Below, piece by piece: positions 41,576-50,431 of a stretch of DNA of 64,000 bases. Location: NCBI GenBank assembly GCA_017303855.1, contig JAFLBL010000003.1, forward strand, positions 248,001 through 312,000, in the 5' to 3' direction. The stretch is from Chitinophagales bacterium. GTDB taxonomy: Bacteria; Bacteroidota; Bacteroidia; Chitinophagales; Chitinophagaceae. Every line of letters begins with the position of its first letter. Position 1 is the stretch's first letter. The notes below the pieces were generated by a model. It had not been told where the DNA came from and made no database searches. It was given only the letters and a program-made list of their open reading frames with translations. The position numbers and the translations under genes are program-made.

Positions 41576-42196
41576 CTACTTAACTTGTTTCAAACCTTCC
41601 AGGCAGGAAGCATCTCCTGGTTTTGCCAGTAAAGCCTTACCAAACAATATTCTTGCATCGTTACTGCGGCCCATATTCAGATAGGTCCAGGCCAGCATAT
41701 GATTCCCGTCATAGTCAAACGGATAAAGGTTCACCAGTTTTTCAAAATACCGGGCCGCTGTTTCATATTTTTTCCGGTTATACCAGATTACCCCCGCCCA
41801 GTAATTGGCCTTGGTCTGCTGCGGGTCAATCTTCAAAATATCTTCATATACCAGCAGGGTTTTATCCGTAAGCTGCAGCGCGGCAAGCGGCTGAATAAGC
41901 CCGAACTTTGCCTCCAGCGCATACGGACGCAAGGCTACCGCTTTCTGATAATACACCTGAGAAGTCGCATACTCCTTATTGAGATAAGTCAGCCAGCCCA
42001 GGCGCAGATTTATTTCATAACTTTTTTCCTCATACACAGCTTTTATCGTATTTACAGCTGCCGCGTATTGTTTATTGGCTTCCTGCGTATAACTTTCACT
42101 AAACGCGGCCTGCCATTTACTTTCCTGCTGGGCTGTGGCCAACAATACGGTACACAGTAATATACCGGCTAATAATCCCTTTTTTAAAGTTTCCAT
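41576..42196 (-). CDS. Exported TPR protein, last gene of the ATP-grasp/PqqD operon
   Basis: 206 residues with a signal peptide (LLAGILLCTVLLATAQ). Several TPR-like helix pairs follow: RLGWLTYLNKEYATSQVYYQ, AVALRPYALEAKFGLIQPLA, ANYWAGVIWYNRKKYETAAR. It is likely a periplasmic scaffold. Its start lies 13 bases inside the upstream barrel gene (42184-43353), so both are translationally coupled. It closes the seven-gene minus-strand unit. Confidence 0.8.
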   Translation of the reverse strand: METLKKGLLAGILLCTVLLATAQQESKWQAAFSESYTQEANKQYAAAVNTIKAVYEEKSYEINLRLGWLTYLNKEYATSQVYYQKAVALRPYALEAKFGLIQPLAALQLTDKTLLVYEDILKIDPQQTKANYWAGVIWYNRKKYETAARYFEKLVNLYPFDYDGNHMLAWTYLNMGRSNDARILFGKALLAKPGDASCLEGLKQVK

Positions 42197-43353
42197 ATAA
42201 TTCCTCCTGTTATTGAATGTTGTGTATAGGTATTCGTTGTTGCATACAGTTCCCGTTTTTCATAGGTATACCCCGCTTGCAACAAAATATGTTTCAGATT
42301 GAAGTAAGCTGTTGCCCCCGCCTTTGAAAGATTCGGGTCTATGGCATGATAAACATACAAGGCGCCGTTTTCCACGAGGTTATGAAAACGGCCGGCCGTA
42401 ATATGTCCTTCCACCCATATTGCCGGACTCAACTGCAGTCCCAGCACCTGTTTAATGTTGATGGATGTAGATTGTTGCTGACGCAGCATGGCCGTTGAAA
42501 AACTATAGAGTTTCATATTTCCCAACGGGTAAACCCCCAGCTGCAGATTATATTGCTGCATCGCCGTATCGGTTAGTTTCCCCAGCACCACATCTGCCTG
42601 CACATCAAAGTAGTTGTTATAATATTTTACGCCGGCCAGCAGCAGGTTGTTATTATACCTGAAGTTGTTAAACGGTGTATACAGATAATGCCAGGCGGCT
42701 TTTGCCTGCCAGTGACGGTTCAGGTTGATGTGGATCCGGTTATAATACTCTGCCTGGTTTATTGAAATATGATCATTATTATTTACAGTCGTCAGCAGGG
42801 GTTCGCTGATTGTCTGCCGGTAGAATGCCACCGACTGATCCATATATACTTCTCCTACTCGTGCACCCAGCAATAACCTGGAATATGTAGCATTACCCCG
42901 CTCAGTCAGCTTCGTTTGTTTACGGCTGAACTCTGCTCCGACCGCATATATACTGCTGCTTTTCTTCTGCAGTAATGGAATATCGGCCGCCCCCATGTAC
43001 TTAATTTCCGCCCTGGCCATTTCCGGCTGATTCAGGTTTACCCGGCTCCAGTATAAATAGGTATGTGCCGTCTGGTTATATTTGTCTTCCTTCAATACTT
43101 TTTCATATTGACTGATAGCCTCACTATAACGGCCGAGCATAAACGCCGCATAACCCATCCGCTGGCGGAGTAAAAGAAAATCCTGGCCGGCGGCTATTGC
43201 CTGCTTCCCGTATTGCAGCAATGGTTTCCACGCTGCTTTTTCGTACAATGCATACGACACACTGTCTGTTTGTGCATAGCTGAATGCTTCCTGTGCACGC
43301 AGGCCGGTTTGTATACAGAGTACCCATACCAGTATTATTAATAAAGCACGCAT
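42184..43353 (-). CDS. TPR plus outer-membrane beta-barrel protein (YaiO-like)
   Basis: 389 residues. Signal peptide (LLIILVWVLCIQTGLRAQ), then three TPR-like repeats to about residue 125 (MGYAAFMLGRYSEAISQYEK), then a C-terminal region of alternating strands (YSRLLLGARVGEVYMDQSVA, YFNLKHILLQAGYTYEKREL) that ends GGIIWKL, like outer-membrane barrels. The layout resembles YaiO-type proteins, a tentative match. It overlaps the upstream UT-M23 gene by 16 bases and the downstream TPR gene by 13. Confidence 0.75.
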   Translation of the reverse strand: MRALLIILVWVLCIQTGLRAQEAFSYAQTDSVSYALYEKAAWKPLLQYGKQAIAAGQDFLLLRQRMGYAAFMLGRYSEAISQYEKVLKEDKYNQTAHTYLYWSRVNLNQPEMARAEIKYMGAADIPLLQKKSSSIYAVGAEFSRKQTKLTERGNATYSRLLLGARVGEVYMDQSVAFYRQTISEPLLTTVNNNDHISINQAEYYNRIHINLNRHWQAKAAWHYLYTPFNNFRYNNNLLLAGVKYYNNYFDVQADVVLGKLTDTAMQQYNLQLGVYPLGNMKLYSFSTAMLRQQQSTSINIKQVLGLQLSPAIWVEGHITAGRFHNLVENGALYVYHAIDPNLSKAGATAYFNLKHILLQAGYTYEKRELYATTNTYTQHSITGGIIWKL

Positions 43354-45530
43354 GTTACTGTTGTTTTCTGATGATTAAAATTCAAAGTAAAACCCGATAT
43401 AGCCCCTCCTTTTATAGTAACAGCACCTTTCAGCAGGTTGGTTTCCTTTTTTCCTGTACGGCGGATTCCAAAACAATCCAGTGTTATTTCACCTCCACTC
43501 AGTCCGTCATGGACTTTCAGCTGACTGCTGTACGTCCATCGTGTAAATAAATAAAAAGGTGCCGCCAGATCCTGTATCCAGCGGGTAAACCAGTTGCCGA
43601 ACAATCCCTGCGGATAATGATCATAAACCGGAATCCCCGTTTCCGGGCTCATCAGTATTTTATAGGCTGTGATATATAACAGGTAAAGCAAGCCATTCCG
43701 GTTGCCGTAGAAATTTGTAAAGTAAAACAGGCTGCCGTCATTGATAAAATAAGCATAGGACGCTGTTTCCGCACAATAGAAATAGGTTTCATTATACGCA
43801 CTGACCATGACTTCCCAGTCTTCCGTCCTGCCTTCTTCTGCTGTGGCCCTGATCCGCAACCCGGGTTTAAAATCAAATGCCTGCAACAGTGGCTGGCTTA
43901 CCTGGATATTGCTGACCAGTGCATCTTCCGGAGGTATAGCGAATGAAGCGGGTATCTTCTGTTCATCCTCCTTGTGCAGCAGGTAACCGGAAAACGGATA
44001 AGCTATTGTTCTGGATCCGATATAAGGTGTTGACTGTACCTGGAAATGCAGATGTGGTTCGGGCGATCTTCCGGAATTGCCACAGGCAGCGAGTTGCATT
44101 CCCTTTTTTACAAACTCTCCTTTTGTTACCTTACTGCTTCCCTTCTTTAAATGAGAAAGTTTGGTATACAGGCCCTCCGCATGCTTCAATACAATTGTAT
44201 TACCCCAATTCTGCCGGGTATTGTTTCCTCCCACCGGATTGTCCTCCACATAACTGATCACTTCTTCCACTACGGCATCTGCCGGACATAGCACCGGTTT
44301 ATTAAAGCAATAGAAATCTTCCGGAGCCGTTCCGTTGCCCTGCCAGGTTTTTCCTTCTTTATCCTTTATTACAAAATCAAGCGCGTTTGACCAATCGCCT
44401 TTGTGCGTATGTTTTCCTTCGTAGCCCTGGCTTACTGTCCATGCCCCGTTAAACGGCAGCTGTAATGGCAGATAAAACCGGTGATAGAGCCTGTCCCTGC
44501 TGTTGAGGTACCGGTAAAGATTTTCTTCCGGACTGTAATACTGTATGGGAGTAAGTACCATTTTACCTGTTGCCTGCCGCAACTGGAGTACAAAAATGAA
44601 AAGGATCACCGTAATACAGAATGGCAGGGAGAATACTGGCAACCCCCATGTATACGTGATTTTCCACAAGGCAATAACCAGGATGTATGAAACAGGTACG
44701 GTAATCAGCGACCAGAGATAAGAACGCAGGGAAGGAATAATATAAAATCCGCCCAGAGCCAAGGACACCAGCATGAAGTTGGTTCCCAGGTTATAATAAT
44801 TGATACTGCCCGCATAGCCGTCCATCAGTTGTATGAACAGGATGGCAATGGCATAGCCGGCTATCATCAGGGACAAAGCGATACGGGAAAAGAAAAACAA
44901 GCCGATTGTCAATACAATGCCTGCCGCAATATTGCTTTGAAATATTATCGCGCTGAGCGAACGAAAGAACCCGGCAACCGCCGCCGGCAGCGGGAGGTTC
45001 TCCATCCATTGTACCAGCCGGATCAGGTCATTGCCCCCGGTGGCATACATTTCATTGAGCCAGTAAATATTCCGTTGTGTAAGTCCGATGGCGGCAAATT
45101 CACGGGAAGAGAGAATCACCACCCATAATGTAAGAATAAACGCCAGCGATAACGCGGGCAGATTACTCTTACCCAGCCTGGCAATCAACGCCGCTGAAAG
45201 CAGTACGGATAATACGGATGCAATGAATAACAGGATCCAGAATCCCTGGCTGAATTCATAAAATGTTCCCATACCAAGTCCCATCAGCAATCCGCTGTAG
45301 GTATACAAACCGCTTTTTACCTGTTCGCGGCTGAAGCCAATAAACCAGGCGGTGGCGGCGGCAATAAACGTGGCGGCAAAACCCGCAGCCCCGGTATACG
45401 GATTGAAAAATGTTACCAGCAGGATCAGTACAGCCAGCGTTTTGCGGTTGCTGAAGAAAAGCATGGCATAACTGTTCAGCACTGTATGGGCGATAAACTG
45501 CAGAAAAATATGGGTATTCTCTTTTTTCAA
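43338..45530 (-). CDS. Urea transporter-like protein fused to an M23 peptidase domain
   Basis: 730 residues. The N-terminal half (to about 320) has about ten membrane segments and UT-family features (VLNSYAMLFFSNRKTLAVLI, GLYTYSGLLMGLGMGTFYEF, LGTNFMLVSLALGGFYIIPS). It is followed by an M23/LytM domain with H and D in THKGDWSNALDF and HLHF in PEPHLHFQV, and then a beta-rich tail. The start is TTG at 45530, needed to keep the conserved NSY segment. The fusion may couple channel and periplasmic peptidase. It lies 10 bp after the decarboxylase. Confidence 0.83.
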   Translation of the reverse strand: MKKENTHIFLQFIAHTVLNSYAMLFFSNRKTLAVLILLVTFFNPYTGAAGFAATFIAAATAWFIGFSREQVKSGLYTYSGLLMGLGMGTFYEFSQGFWILLFIASVLSVLLSAALIARLGKSNLPALSLAFILTLWVVILSSREFAAIGLTQRNIYWLNEMYATGGNDLIRLVQWMENLPLPAAVAGFFRSLSAIIFQSNIAAGIVLTIGLFFFSRIALSLMIAGYAIAILFIQLMDGYAGSINYYNLGTNFMLVSLALGGFYIIPSLRSYLWSLITVPVSYILVIALWKITYTWGLPVFSLPFCITVILFIFVLQLRQATGKMVLTPIQYYSPEENLYRYLNSRDRLYHRFYLPLQLPFNGAWTVSQGYEGKHTHKGDWSNALDFVIKDKEGKTWQGNGTAPEDFYCFNKPVLCPADAVVEEVISYVEDNPVGGNNTRQNWGNTIVLKHAEGLYTKLSHLKKGSSKVTKGEFVKKGMQLAACGNSGRSPEPHLHFQVQSTPYIGSRTIAYPFSGYLLHKEDEQKIPASFAIPPEDALVSNIQVSQPLLQAFDFKPGLRIRATAEEGRTEDWEVMVSAYNETYFYCAETASYAYFINDGSLFYFTNFYGNRNGLLYLLYITAYKILMSPETGIPVYDHYPQGLFGNWFTRWIQDLAAPFYLFTRWTYSSQLKVHDGLSGGEITLDCFGIRRTGKKETNLLKGAVTIKGGAISGFTLNFNHQKTTVTCVLY

Positions 45531-45540
45531 AGCGGGTACG

Positions 45541-46911
45541 TTATATATTTATAGTCTGCAGATGAGCGGGTACGCGTTCCTGTTGTTCAATGTACTCCAG
45601 TGTTTCCGCTTCGCGTACCAGGTGAGCCTTCCCCTCTTCATCAATCAGTACCACATTGGGCCGCATATGAATAAACTGCATCCATTGTGTCATATTATAC
45701 GCACCAACTTTATGTACCACTACCCGGTCACCCCTGTTCAGCAGCGGGAGGTTGGCACTTTGCCGCACCACATCAATATTCATACAGAGGGGGCCATACA
45801 TCACCTGGTCTTCGGTATGATGGGTGAAATCCTGGGCCGGGCTGATCGCGTGATCATACCAGAAGGAAGTAAATAAAACATTGACCCCGGCATCCAGTAT
45901 GGTAGCCCGGCGACCATCACTCAGCCGTTTATTGGCAATTACCGTTGATAATAAATAACCGGCATCATCCACCATTACCCGGCCACTTTCCAGGATAAGT
46001 AAGGGCATCTCCCCTGCTCCATAACCCAGCTCCTGTAATTGTGCTCTGATTGCTTCGGCAAACTCATCCACCGAAGGAACCGTATCAGTGCCCGGCAGAA
46101 ATGAACCCCGCAATGTGTTGGTGGAAGGAAAACCACCCCCGATGTCGAGGTACTGCAGCGGGTTATTCAATTCCGTTTTACATTTCCAGGCAAGATCACC
46201 CAGTTTTTTCACCGCAATCCGGTAGGCCTCTGTTGACAACATATAAGTACCGATATGACAATGGAGGCCTGTAAGTTCCATTTTTCCGGAAGCCACAATT
46301 TTCTTCAATGCGTCGAATGCCTGTCCGTTTTCATAATTGAATCCAAAGCGGTCCCATACCGGGTATACGCCGGTATCCATATTGACACGGATAGCGACCC
46401 TTGGCTTTTTACTCAGCTCACCGGCAATGGACAGCAGCTGGTACATTTCATCAAAATGATCTATATGGATCAGCGAATTGTTTTCCGCGGCAAGCTTCAG
46501 TTCTTCGTTTGTTTTTTCGGGGCCATTAAAAATGATCTTGTGACCGGGCACCCCGTTCCCCAATGCTTTCCGGTATTCAAAGCCGCTCACTACTTCCGCC
46601 CAGCTTCCTTCCTGGTGAAAGACGCGGCAAACGGCATTCAGGTAATTGGTTTTATAACTCCAGGCAAACTGGATATGGGGGTAGCGGGTACTGAAGGCGC
46701 GGTAAGCATCCTGGTAATTCCTGCGCAGGGTTCGTTCACTCAATACAAACAAAGGTGATCCATATTCCTCCATCAGGGTGTGGACGGAAACGCCGTCAAT
46801 TTGTTTTACGGGTTCGTATTCCGTTCTGGTTCCAAACTTATTCATCAGTCCGCCGTTCATTTTCTGTATGACCGGACTTTCGTATTTTTTTTTCATAGTA
46901 ACTGCATTCAT
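45541..46911 (-). CDS. PLP-dependent decarboxylase (alanine racemase fold, type III) with leader-like N-terminus
   Basis: 456 residues. The PLP lysine is K87 in AWSYKTNYL; HCHIGT, LDIGGGFPS, ESGRVMVDDAG and PLCMNIDV are conserved in DAP/ornithine-decarboxylase-like enzymes. GAYNMTQWMQFI near the C-terminus recalls BtrK-type decarboxylases, which act on carrier-bound amino acids. Uniquely, residues 1-29 read like a RiPP leader: KKKYESPVIQKMNGG, with the Y-x-x-P-x-(I/L) and GG pattern bound by PqqD-type domains. Starts at 46911 or 46896 are both possible. The gene is 2 bp after the ATP-grasp gene. Confidence 0.88.
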   Translation of the reverse strand: MNAVTMKKKYESPVIQKMNGGLMNKFGTRTEYEPVKQIDGVSVHTLMEEYGSPLFVLSERTLRRNYQDAYRAFSTRYPHIQFAWSYKTNYLNAVCRVFHQEGSWAEVVSGFEYRKALGNGVPGHKIIFNGPEKTNEELKLAAENNSLIHIDHFDEMYQLLSIAGELSKKPRVAIRVNMDTGVYPVWDRFGFNYENGQAFDALKKIVASGKMELTGLHCHIGTYMLSTEAYRIAVKKLGDLAWKCKTELNNPLQYLDIGGGFPSTNTLRGSFLPGTDTVPSVDEFAEAIRAQLQELGYGAGEMPLLILESGRVMVDDAGYLLSTVIANKRLSDGRRATILDAGVNVLFTSFWYDHAISPAQDFTHHTEDQVMYGPLCMNIDVVRQSANLPLLNRGDRVVVHKVGAYNMTQWMQFIHMRPNVVLIDEEGKAHLVREAETLEYIEQQERVPAHLQTINI

Positions 46912-46913
46912 AG

Positions 46914-47966
46914 TTATAATTCTCCTTTGCCGCTGATCTGGTGAAACTCATTGATATCGGTAATATGATCCCAGGCATAACGGACAAATATTTTACCGGC
47001 CTCGTAGTCATCGTAAACAGGCTGATCTTCCCCCAATGCCATCCTGGCCAGTGCGGCAGGCTGATTTTGTCCGGCAGCGGCCGTGAGATAAATCCAGGCC
47101 GGAAAGCGGGGATTAATTTCCATGATATACAATTCATTTTTCTCAGTCCGCATAATTTCCAGTTCGCATCCTCCTTTCCATTGTGTCGCGGCTATAAAAT
47201 CCCTGGCCAGCTGAATCAGCGTGTCGTCTTGCAGTGTAATCCCCGACCAGGCTTTCCCTTTATCGGTGATATATAATTTCCGCATGGGAATGGCACTGAT
47301 CATTTTCCCGTTGCCATCACCCAATACTGCAATATTGATTTCCGTACCGGTAATGAATTCCTGTACAATAATGGGCAAACCCCATTTAGCGGATATTTTA
47401 TAAAAAGCTTTCTGAGCCTGTTCCAATGTATACGTCACTACCGCATCGTAAAACTTTCCCTTCACCACAAGCGGATAGCCAAATGATTCTTCACAGGACT
47501 GCAGCTCCGCCACACTGTGAATACTCTTATCCCGTGGTACGAGCAGCTGATGTTGCTGGCCAAACTGAAACAGGTTTATTTTATCCCTTGCCGCAAACTG
47601 TGCGGCGGTTGGCAGAAAGCTGGCAATACCCATTGCCTTGAGCGTAGGGGCCAGCCGGATGAACTGGGGTAATTCCGCATCAAAATTGGGAATGATTAAT
47701 TGGAGGTTTTCCTGCCCGTGAATATATTGTAAGCGGTTGAGCAATGCCGTTGTTCCGGCAGCCGGATAAGGAATCTGGTAGGTTTTGTCTACCACTTCAT
47801 GCATATAAATACCGGGCTCCAGGATTTCATAGGAAAGTCCGATGATCCGTACCGGGCGGTTTAGTCCCTCTCTCAGTCCGCGGATAACAGCAATCCCCGG
47901 TCCCGGACTATCAATAGCATTCAGGCCTGTCACCGCAATGGTGAGCAGTTTGTCGGGCGTATTCAT
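46914..47966 (-). CDS. ATP-grasp ligase (CarB/PylC-like)
   Basis: 350 residues. The N-terminal Rossmann-like part (VTGLNAIDSPGPGIAVIRGL) is followed by ATP-grasp motifs: FGYPLVVKGKFYDA, VQEFITGTEINIAVLGDGNG and the metal-binding CELEIMRTEKNELYIMEINPR. ATP-grasp enzymes activate a carboxylate as acyl phosphate and join it to an amine or thiol. Substrate is unknown; context with a decarboxylase and PqqD-like protein suggests ligation of an amino acid onto a peptide or carrier. It starts 12 bp after the PqqD-like stop and ends 2 bp before the decarboxylase. Confidence 0.85.
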   Translation of the reverse strand: MNTPDKLLTIAVTGLNAIDSPGPGIAVIRGLREGLNRPVRIIGLSYEILEPGIYMHEVVDKTYQIPYPAAGTTALLNRLQYIHGQENLQLIIPNFDAELPQFIRLAPTLKAMGIASFLPTAAQFAARDKINLFQFGQQHQLLVPRDKSIHSVAELQSCEESFGYPLVVKGKFYDAVVTYTLEQAQKAFYKISAKWGLPIIVQEFITGTEINIAVLGDGNGKMISAIPMRKLYITDKGKAWSGITLQDDTLIQLARDFIAATQWKGGCELEIMRTEKNELYIMEINPRFPAWIYLTAAAGQNQPAALARMALGEDQPVYDDYEAGKIFVRYAWDHITDINEFHQISGKGEL

Positions 47967-47978
47967 AATTGTAGTACT

Positions 47979-48221
47979 TCAGCTTTCCAGAAGATTCGCT
48001 TCTTTCAGCTGGTTAAAAAAATCATCCCAGTCCCTGTCGAGACGAAGGGGTTCCACTTCATATGTTGCGAGTAATGACTCTTTTATCTGAGCGACCGTAT
48101 TACCTTGTTTGAGTAAGTGCAGGATTTCCGCAGCAATAGGATTCGCAGAAAAAGAATCCCCGGTAGCCGGATTGAATATAAAACCAGCTTCACTGGTAGC
48201 AATGTTTTTTCGCAGGTACAT
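47979..48221 (-). CDS. PqqD-family peptide-binding protein (RRE fold)
   Basis: 80 residues. FIFNPATGDSFSANPIAAEI, LHLLKQGNTVAQIKESLLATY and the C-terminal RDWDDFFNQLKEANLL are typical of PqqD-like proteins, the RRE fold that holds leader peptides for modifying enzymes. No free precursor peptide is encoded nearby; the best leader-like sequence is the N-terminus of the decarboxylase two genes downstream. It starts 34 bp after the GNAT gene on the same strand. Confidence 0.85.
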   Translation of the reverse strand: MYLRKNIATSEAGFIFNPATGDSFSANPIAAEILHLLKQGNTVAQIKESLLATYEVEPLRLDRDWDDFFNQLKEANLLES

Positions 48222-48254
48222 ACAGGCAGTTATTAAATATATAGATGAATGTTC

Positions 48255-48761
48255 TTACCATCCCCTCAGCCGCACCCAGATATAATCATCCATCAGCAGA
48301 TCATTCTTGAAAACTGATTTGCGTCTGACGCCTTCCAGGTAATACCCGTTTTTTTCCAGTACGCGCATGGATGCTTTATTGGTATCAAAAACTTCAGCAT
48401 ATAAACGCACCAGGTCAAATTGGGAAAATGCATACTCCGTAATCTGACGGGCTGCTTCTGTGGCTACTCCTTTTCCCCAAAAAGGTTCTCCCAGCCAATA
48501 ACCCACTTCCGCTGATTTGATATAGACATCGCCGTTAAGAATTAAGCCAATTCCTCCGACAGCAGTTCCATCCACATCAATGGCGAAGTTGATGGCCGGC
48601 AACGTGGTATCCACCACTTTTTCAAGCCAGGCCCGGCCACTTTCGATTGTATAAGGATGCGGAAAATAATTGCGCAGGTTATTCCATACGTTTATGTTAT
48701 TCGCATACAACACCAGGTTGTCAAGATCTTCCTGTTTCCAGGGCCGTATAGTTGTAACCAT
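48255..48761 (-). CDS. GNAT N-acetyltransferase (RimJ/RimL-like)
   Basis: 168 residues. Standard GNAT motifs: VGYWLGEPFWGKGVATEAAR (acetyl-CoA loop), VFDTNKASMRVLEKNGYYLE and GVRRKSVFKNDLLMDDYIWV. The RimJ/RimL-type group acetylates protein N-termini or small amines. As the first gene of the PqqD/ATP-grasp unit it could acetylate the product for maturation or self-protection; this is inference. The upstream gene on the same strand is 81 bp away, so promoter sharing with the sigma operon is possible. Confidence 0.86.
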   Translation of the reverse strand: MVTTIRPWKQEDLDNLVLYANNINVWNNLRNYFPHPYTIESGRAWLEKVVDTTLPAINFAIDVDGTAVGGIGLILNGDVYIKSAEVGYWLGEPFWGKGVATEAARQITEYAFSQFDLVRLYAEVFDTNKASMRVLEKNGYYLEGVRRKSVFKNDLLMDDYIWVRLRGW

Positions 48762-48842
48762 CGCTTTTCCTGATTTACGTATATCAGACTACATTTTCTT
48801 TCAACCGTTTAAACCTTTGTTTATTTTCCGCATCCGTGTTGG

Positions 48843-49118
48843 TCAGCCTCTCCGGCGGCATGGACCGGCTCCATTGTTGCCTCTTCTGCAATTACCATTT
48901 CCCGGACCAAAGCCCGCTCTGCGTCCATAGCCCTGGCCACGGCCGGATACCGCTGTCCTGTTTTCATAGTTATCACAAACCTTGTTTTTGTTGGCATCCA
49001 CATAGGCACTGTTTGCTTTGCGTGTGCCAGGCCCGTTACCCGCATTTGTGGTTTTCTGGGCCATCAGTCCTGTACCCAATCCTGCAATGAAGAGGAGGGT
49101 GATCAGCATTTTTTTCAT
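48843..49118 (-). CDS. Small exported Gly/Arg-rich protein with EF-hand-like motif
   Basis: 91 residues with a signal peptide (MLITLLFIAGLGTGLMAQ). The mature part contains YVDANKNKVCDNYENR, a calcium-loop-like D-x-N-x-N-x-x-C-D motif, then Gly/Arg/Asn-rich sequence with spaced Cys. This type of small protein occurs with Spy-like and DUF2202 genes, as here. It is probably a periplasmic metal-binding protein (inference). Last gene of the sigma operon. Confidence 0.65.
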   Translation of the reverse strand: MKKMLITLLFIAGLGTGLMAQKTTNAGNGPGTRKANSAYVDANKNKVCDNYENRTAVSGRGQGYGRRAGFGPGNGNCRRGNNGAGPCRRRG

Positions 49119-49155
49119 GGCTATACTGTTTATTGGTTAATAAAAAAAATCTGTG

Positions 49156-49869
49156 TTATTGGCATTTCTGACCGGCTTCTTTATCACAGCACTTTCCTTT
49201 GCCGGGTCCGTTACCATTACCTTTTCCCTTTCCTTGTCCTTGTCCGTTGCCTGGTCCTTGTCCGGGTTCATTTCCGCAACCGGCATCCTGATTTTCCCCG
49301 CTGATGATCGTATCAAACATTTCTTTCTTTATAAATTCAGGCTGGTATTCCACTCCCTGTGATTTTAAACGGCGTACAAAAGCACGGAGATGATTTTCAG
49401 AACCCATCCGCAGAAATTTATAGGCCGTAAGAATATCCTCCTTCTTTGTCTGTGCCATACGCTCATCCAGATCGGCAATATCCAGTTCTTCAATTTTTGC
49501 GCCGGCCTTTAACGCGTCAACCAACGATTGACTGCCGGAAGCAATCAGCTCTGTATAAATTTTTGCCAGTACCGGATTAAGAAAACTTCCTGCTTTATCA
49601 TTGGTAACTGCCTGCTCATTTTTTATGGCATAGGTCACAGACAGTGTATTCATCCGGCTCATGTGCATCCGTTCACTCTGCCGGATATTGCCAAAGGGAT
49701 TCACCTCCCATTTTGCATACATGGAATCATATACATCCCTCGCCAGTTTTTCTTCTTCCTGCATATACAACAATCCGTTTTTTTCCGCCGGGCTAAGTGT
49801 GGTTACCGATTGACTTTGTACAGTCAGTAAGGCGGGTAAGGCGGCAAATAATAACAGTGCTTTTTTCAT
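49156..49869 (-). CDS. Exported DUF2202 (ferritin-like) protein with Cys-rich tail
   Basis: 237 residues from the ATG at 49869, which begins the signal peptide (ALLLFAALPALLTVQSQ); an ATG at 49896 abutting the upstream stop is an alternative. The DUF2202 four-helix core has GLLYMQEEEKLARDVYDSMY, ERMHMSRM and SENHLRAFVRRL with Glu/His suited to a di-metal site. The C-terminus is (GQ/GK/GN)-rich and ends GKCCDKEAGQKCQ, a likely metal-binding tail. It belongs to the ECF sigma operon. Confidence 0.83.
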   Translation of the reverse strand: MKKALLLFAALPALLTVQSQSVTTLSPAEKNGLLYMQEEEKLARDVYDSMYAKWEVNPFGNIRQSERMHMSRMNTLSVTYAIKNEQAVTNDKAGSFLNPVLAKIYTELIASGSQSLVDALKAGAKIEELDIADLDERMAQTKKEDILTAYKFLRMGSENHLRAFVRRLKSQGVEYQPEFIKKEMFDTIISGENQDAGCGNEPGQGPGNGQGQGKGKGNGNGPGKGKCCDKEAGQKCQ

Positions 49870-49896
49870 TATACGTTGTTTTGATGAGTAGTTCAT

Positions 49897-50430
49897 TTAT
49901 TCCTGTTGATTTCGTTTCCATCCGGGACCTTGCTGATGAATGCCTGGTGCTGCCAGTCCTTCCTTTTTAAATAATGGCCTGAAGGCTATTGCCAGTTTTT
50001 CCTGCTGCTCTTCAGTACTCATTGATTTCATACGGATATAAAAACGGTAGGTTTCATATTTCAATCGGCCATGTAATTCACCAATAGAAAGAGATAGCGC
50101 ATTCAATACGGTTGTATCCGGTGATGGCTGTTCCAGATGTGTATACATTTCCTCTTTCAATGAATCTATCTGCCAGGTAAGCGCCATAGCTGTCGGCCGG
50201 AAAGCCTGGTTCACTTCCCTGAACTCGTCCATCTGATCGGTAGTATAACCAAGTACCTGTCTGCAAAAACGACCATTCAGTACCTGTCCTCCGGCAGCCG
50301 TAGTTATCCGGAGTTCTTTGGCGGCCTGTCTTTCCTGGTACTGATGATATATAATTGTACCGATCGTTACCGCATTCAGTACGAGGAGTAAAACCACCAG
50401 CCAGGATAATATCTGCGTTTTGCGTAGCAT
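49897..50430 (-). CDS. Spy/CpxP-like membrane-anchored periplasmic protein
   Basis: 177 residues from the ATG at 50430, immediately after the anti-sigma stop. One N-terminal helix (SWLVVLLLVLNAVTIGTIIY) anchors an alpha-helical domain with FCRQVLGYTTDQMDEFREVN, LKEEMYTHL and RPLFKKEGL, the layout of Spy/CpxP-type heavy-metal-resistance or chaperone proteins. It likely senses or buffers envelope stress and metals. It overlaps none of its neighbours but sits 1 bp from the anti-sigma gene. Confidence 0.75.
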   Translation of the reverse strand: MLRKTQILSWLVVLLLVLNAVTIGTIIYHQYQERQAAKELRITTAAGGQVLNGRFCRQVLGYTTDQMDEFREVNQAFRPTAMALTWQIDSLKEEMYTHLEQPSPDTTVLNALSLSIGELHGRLKYETYRFYIRMKSMSTEEQQEKLAIAFRPLFKKEGLAAPGIHQQGPGWKRNQQE

Positions 50431-50431
50431 A

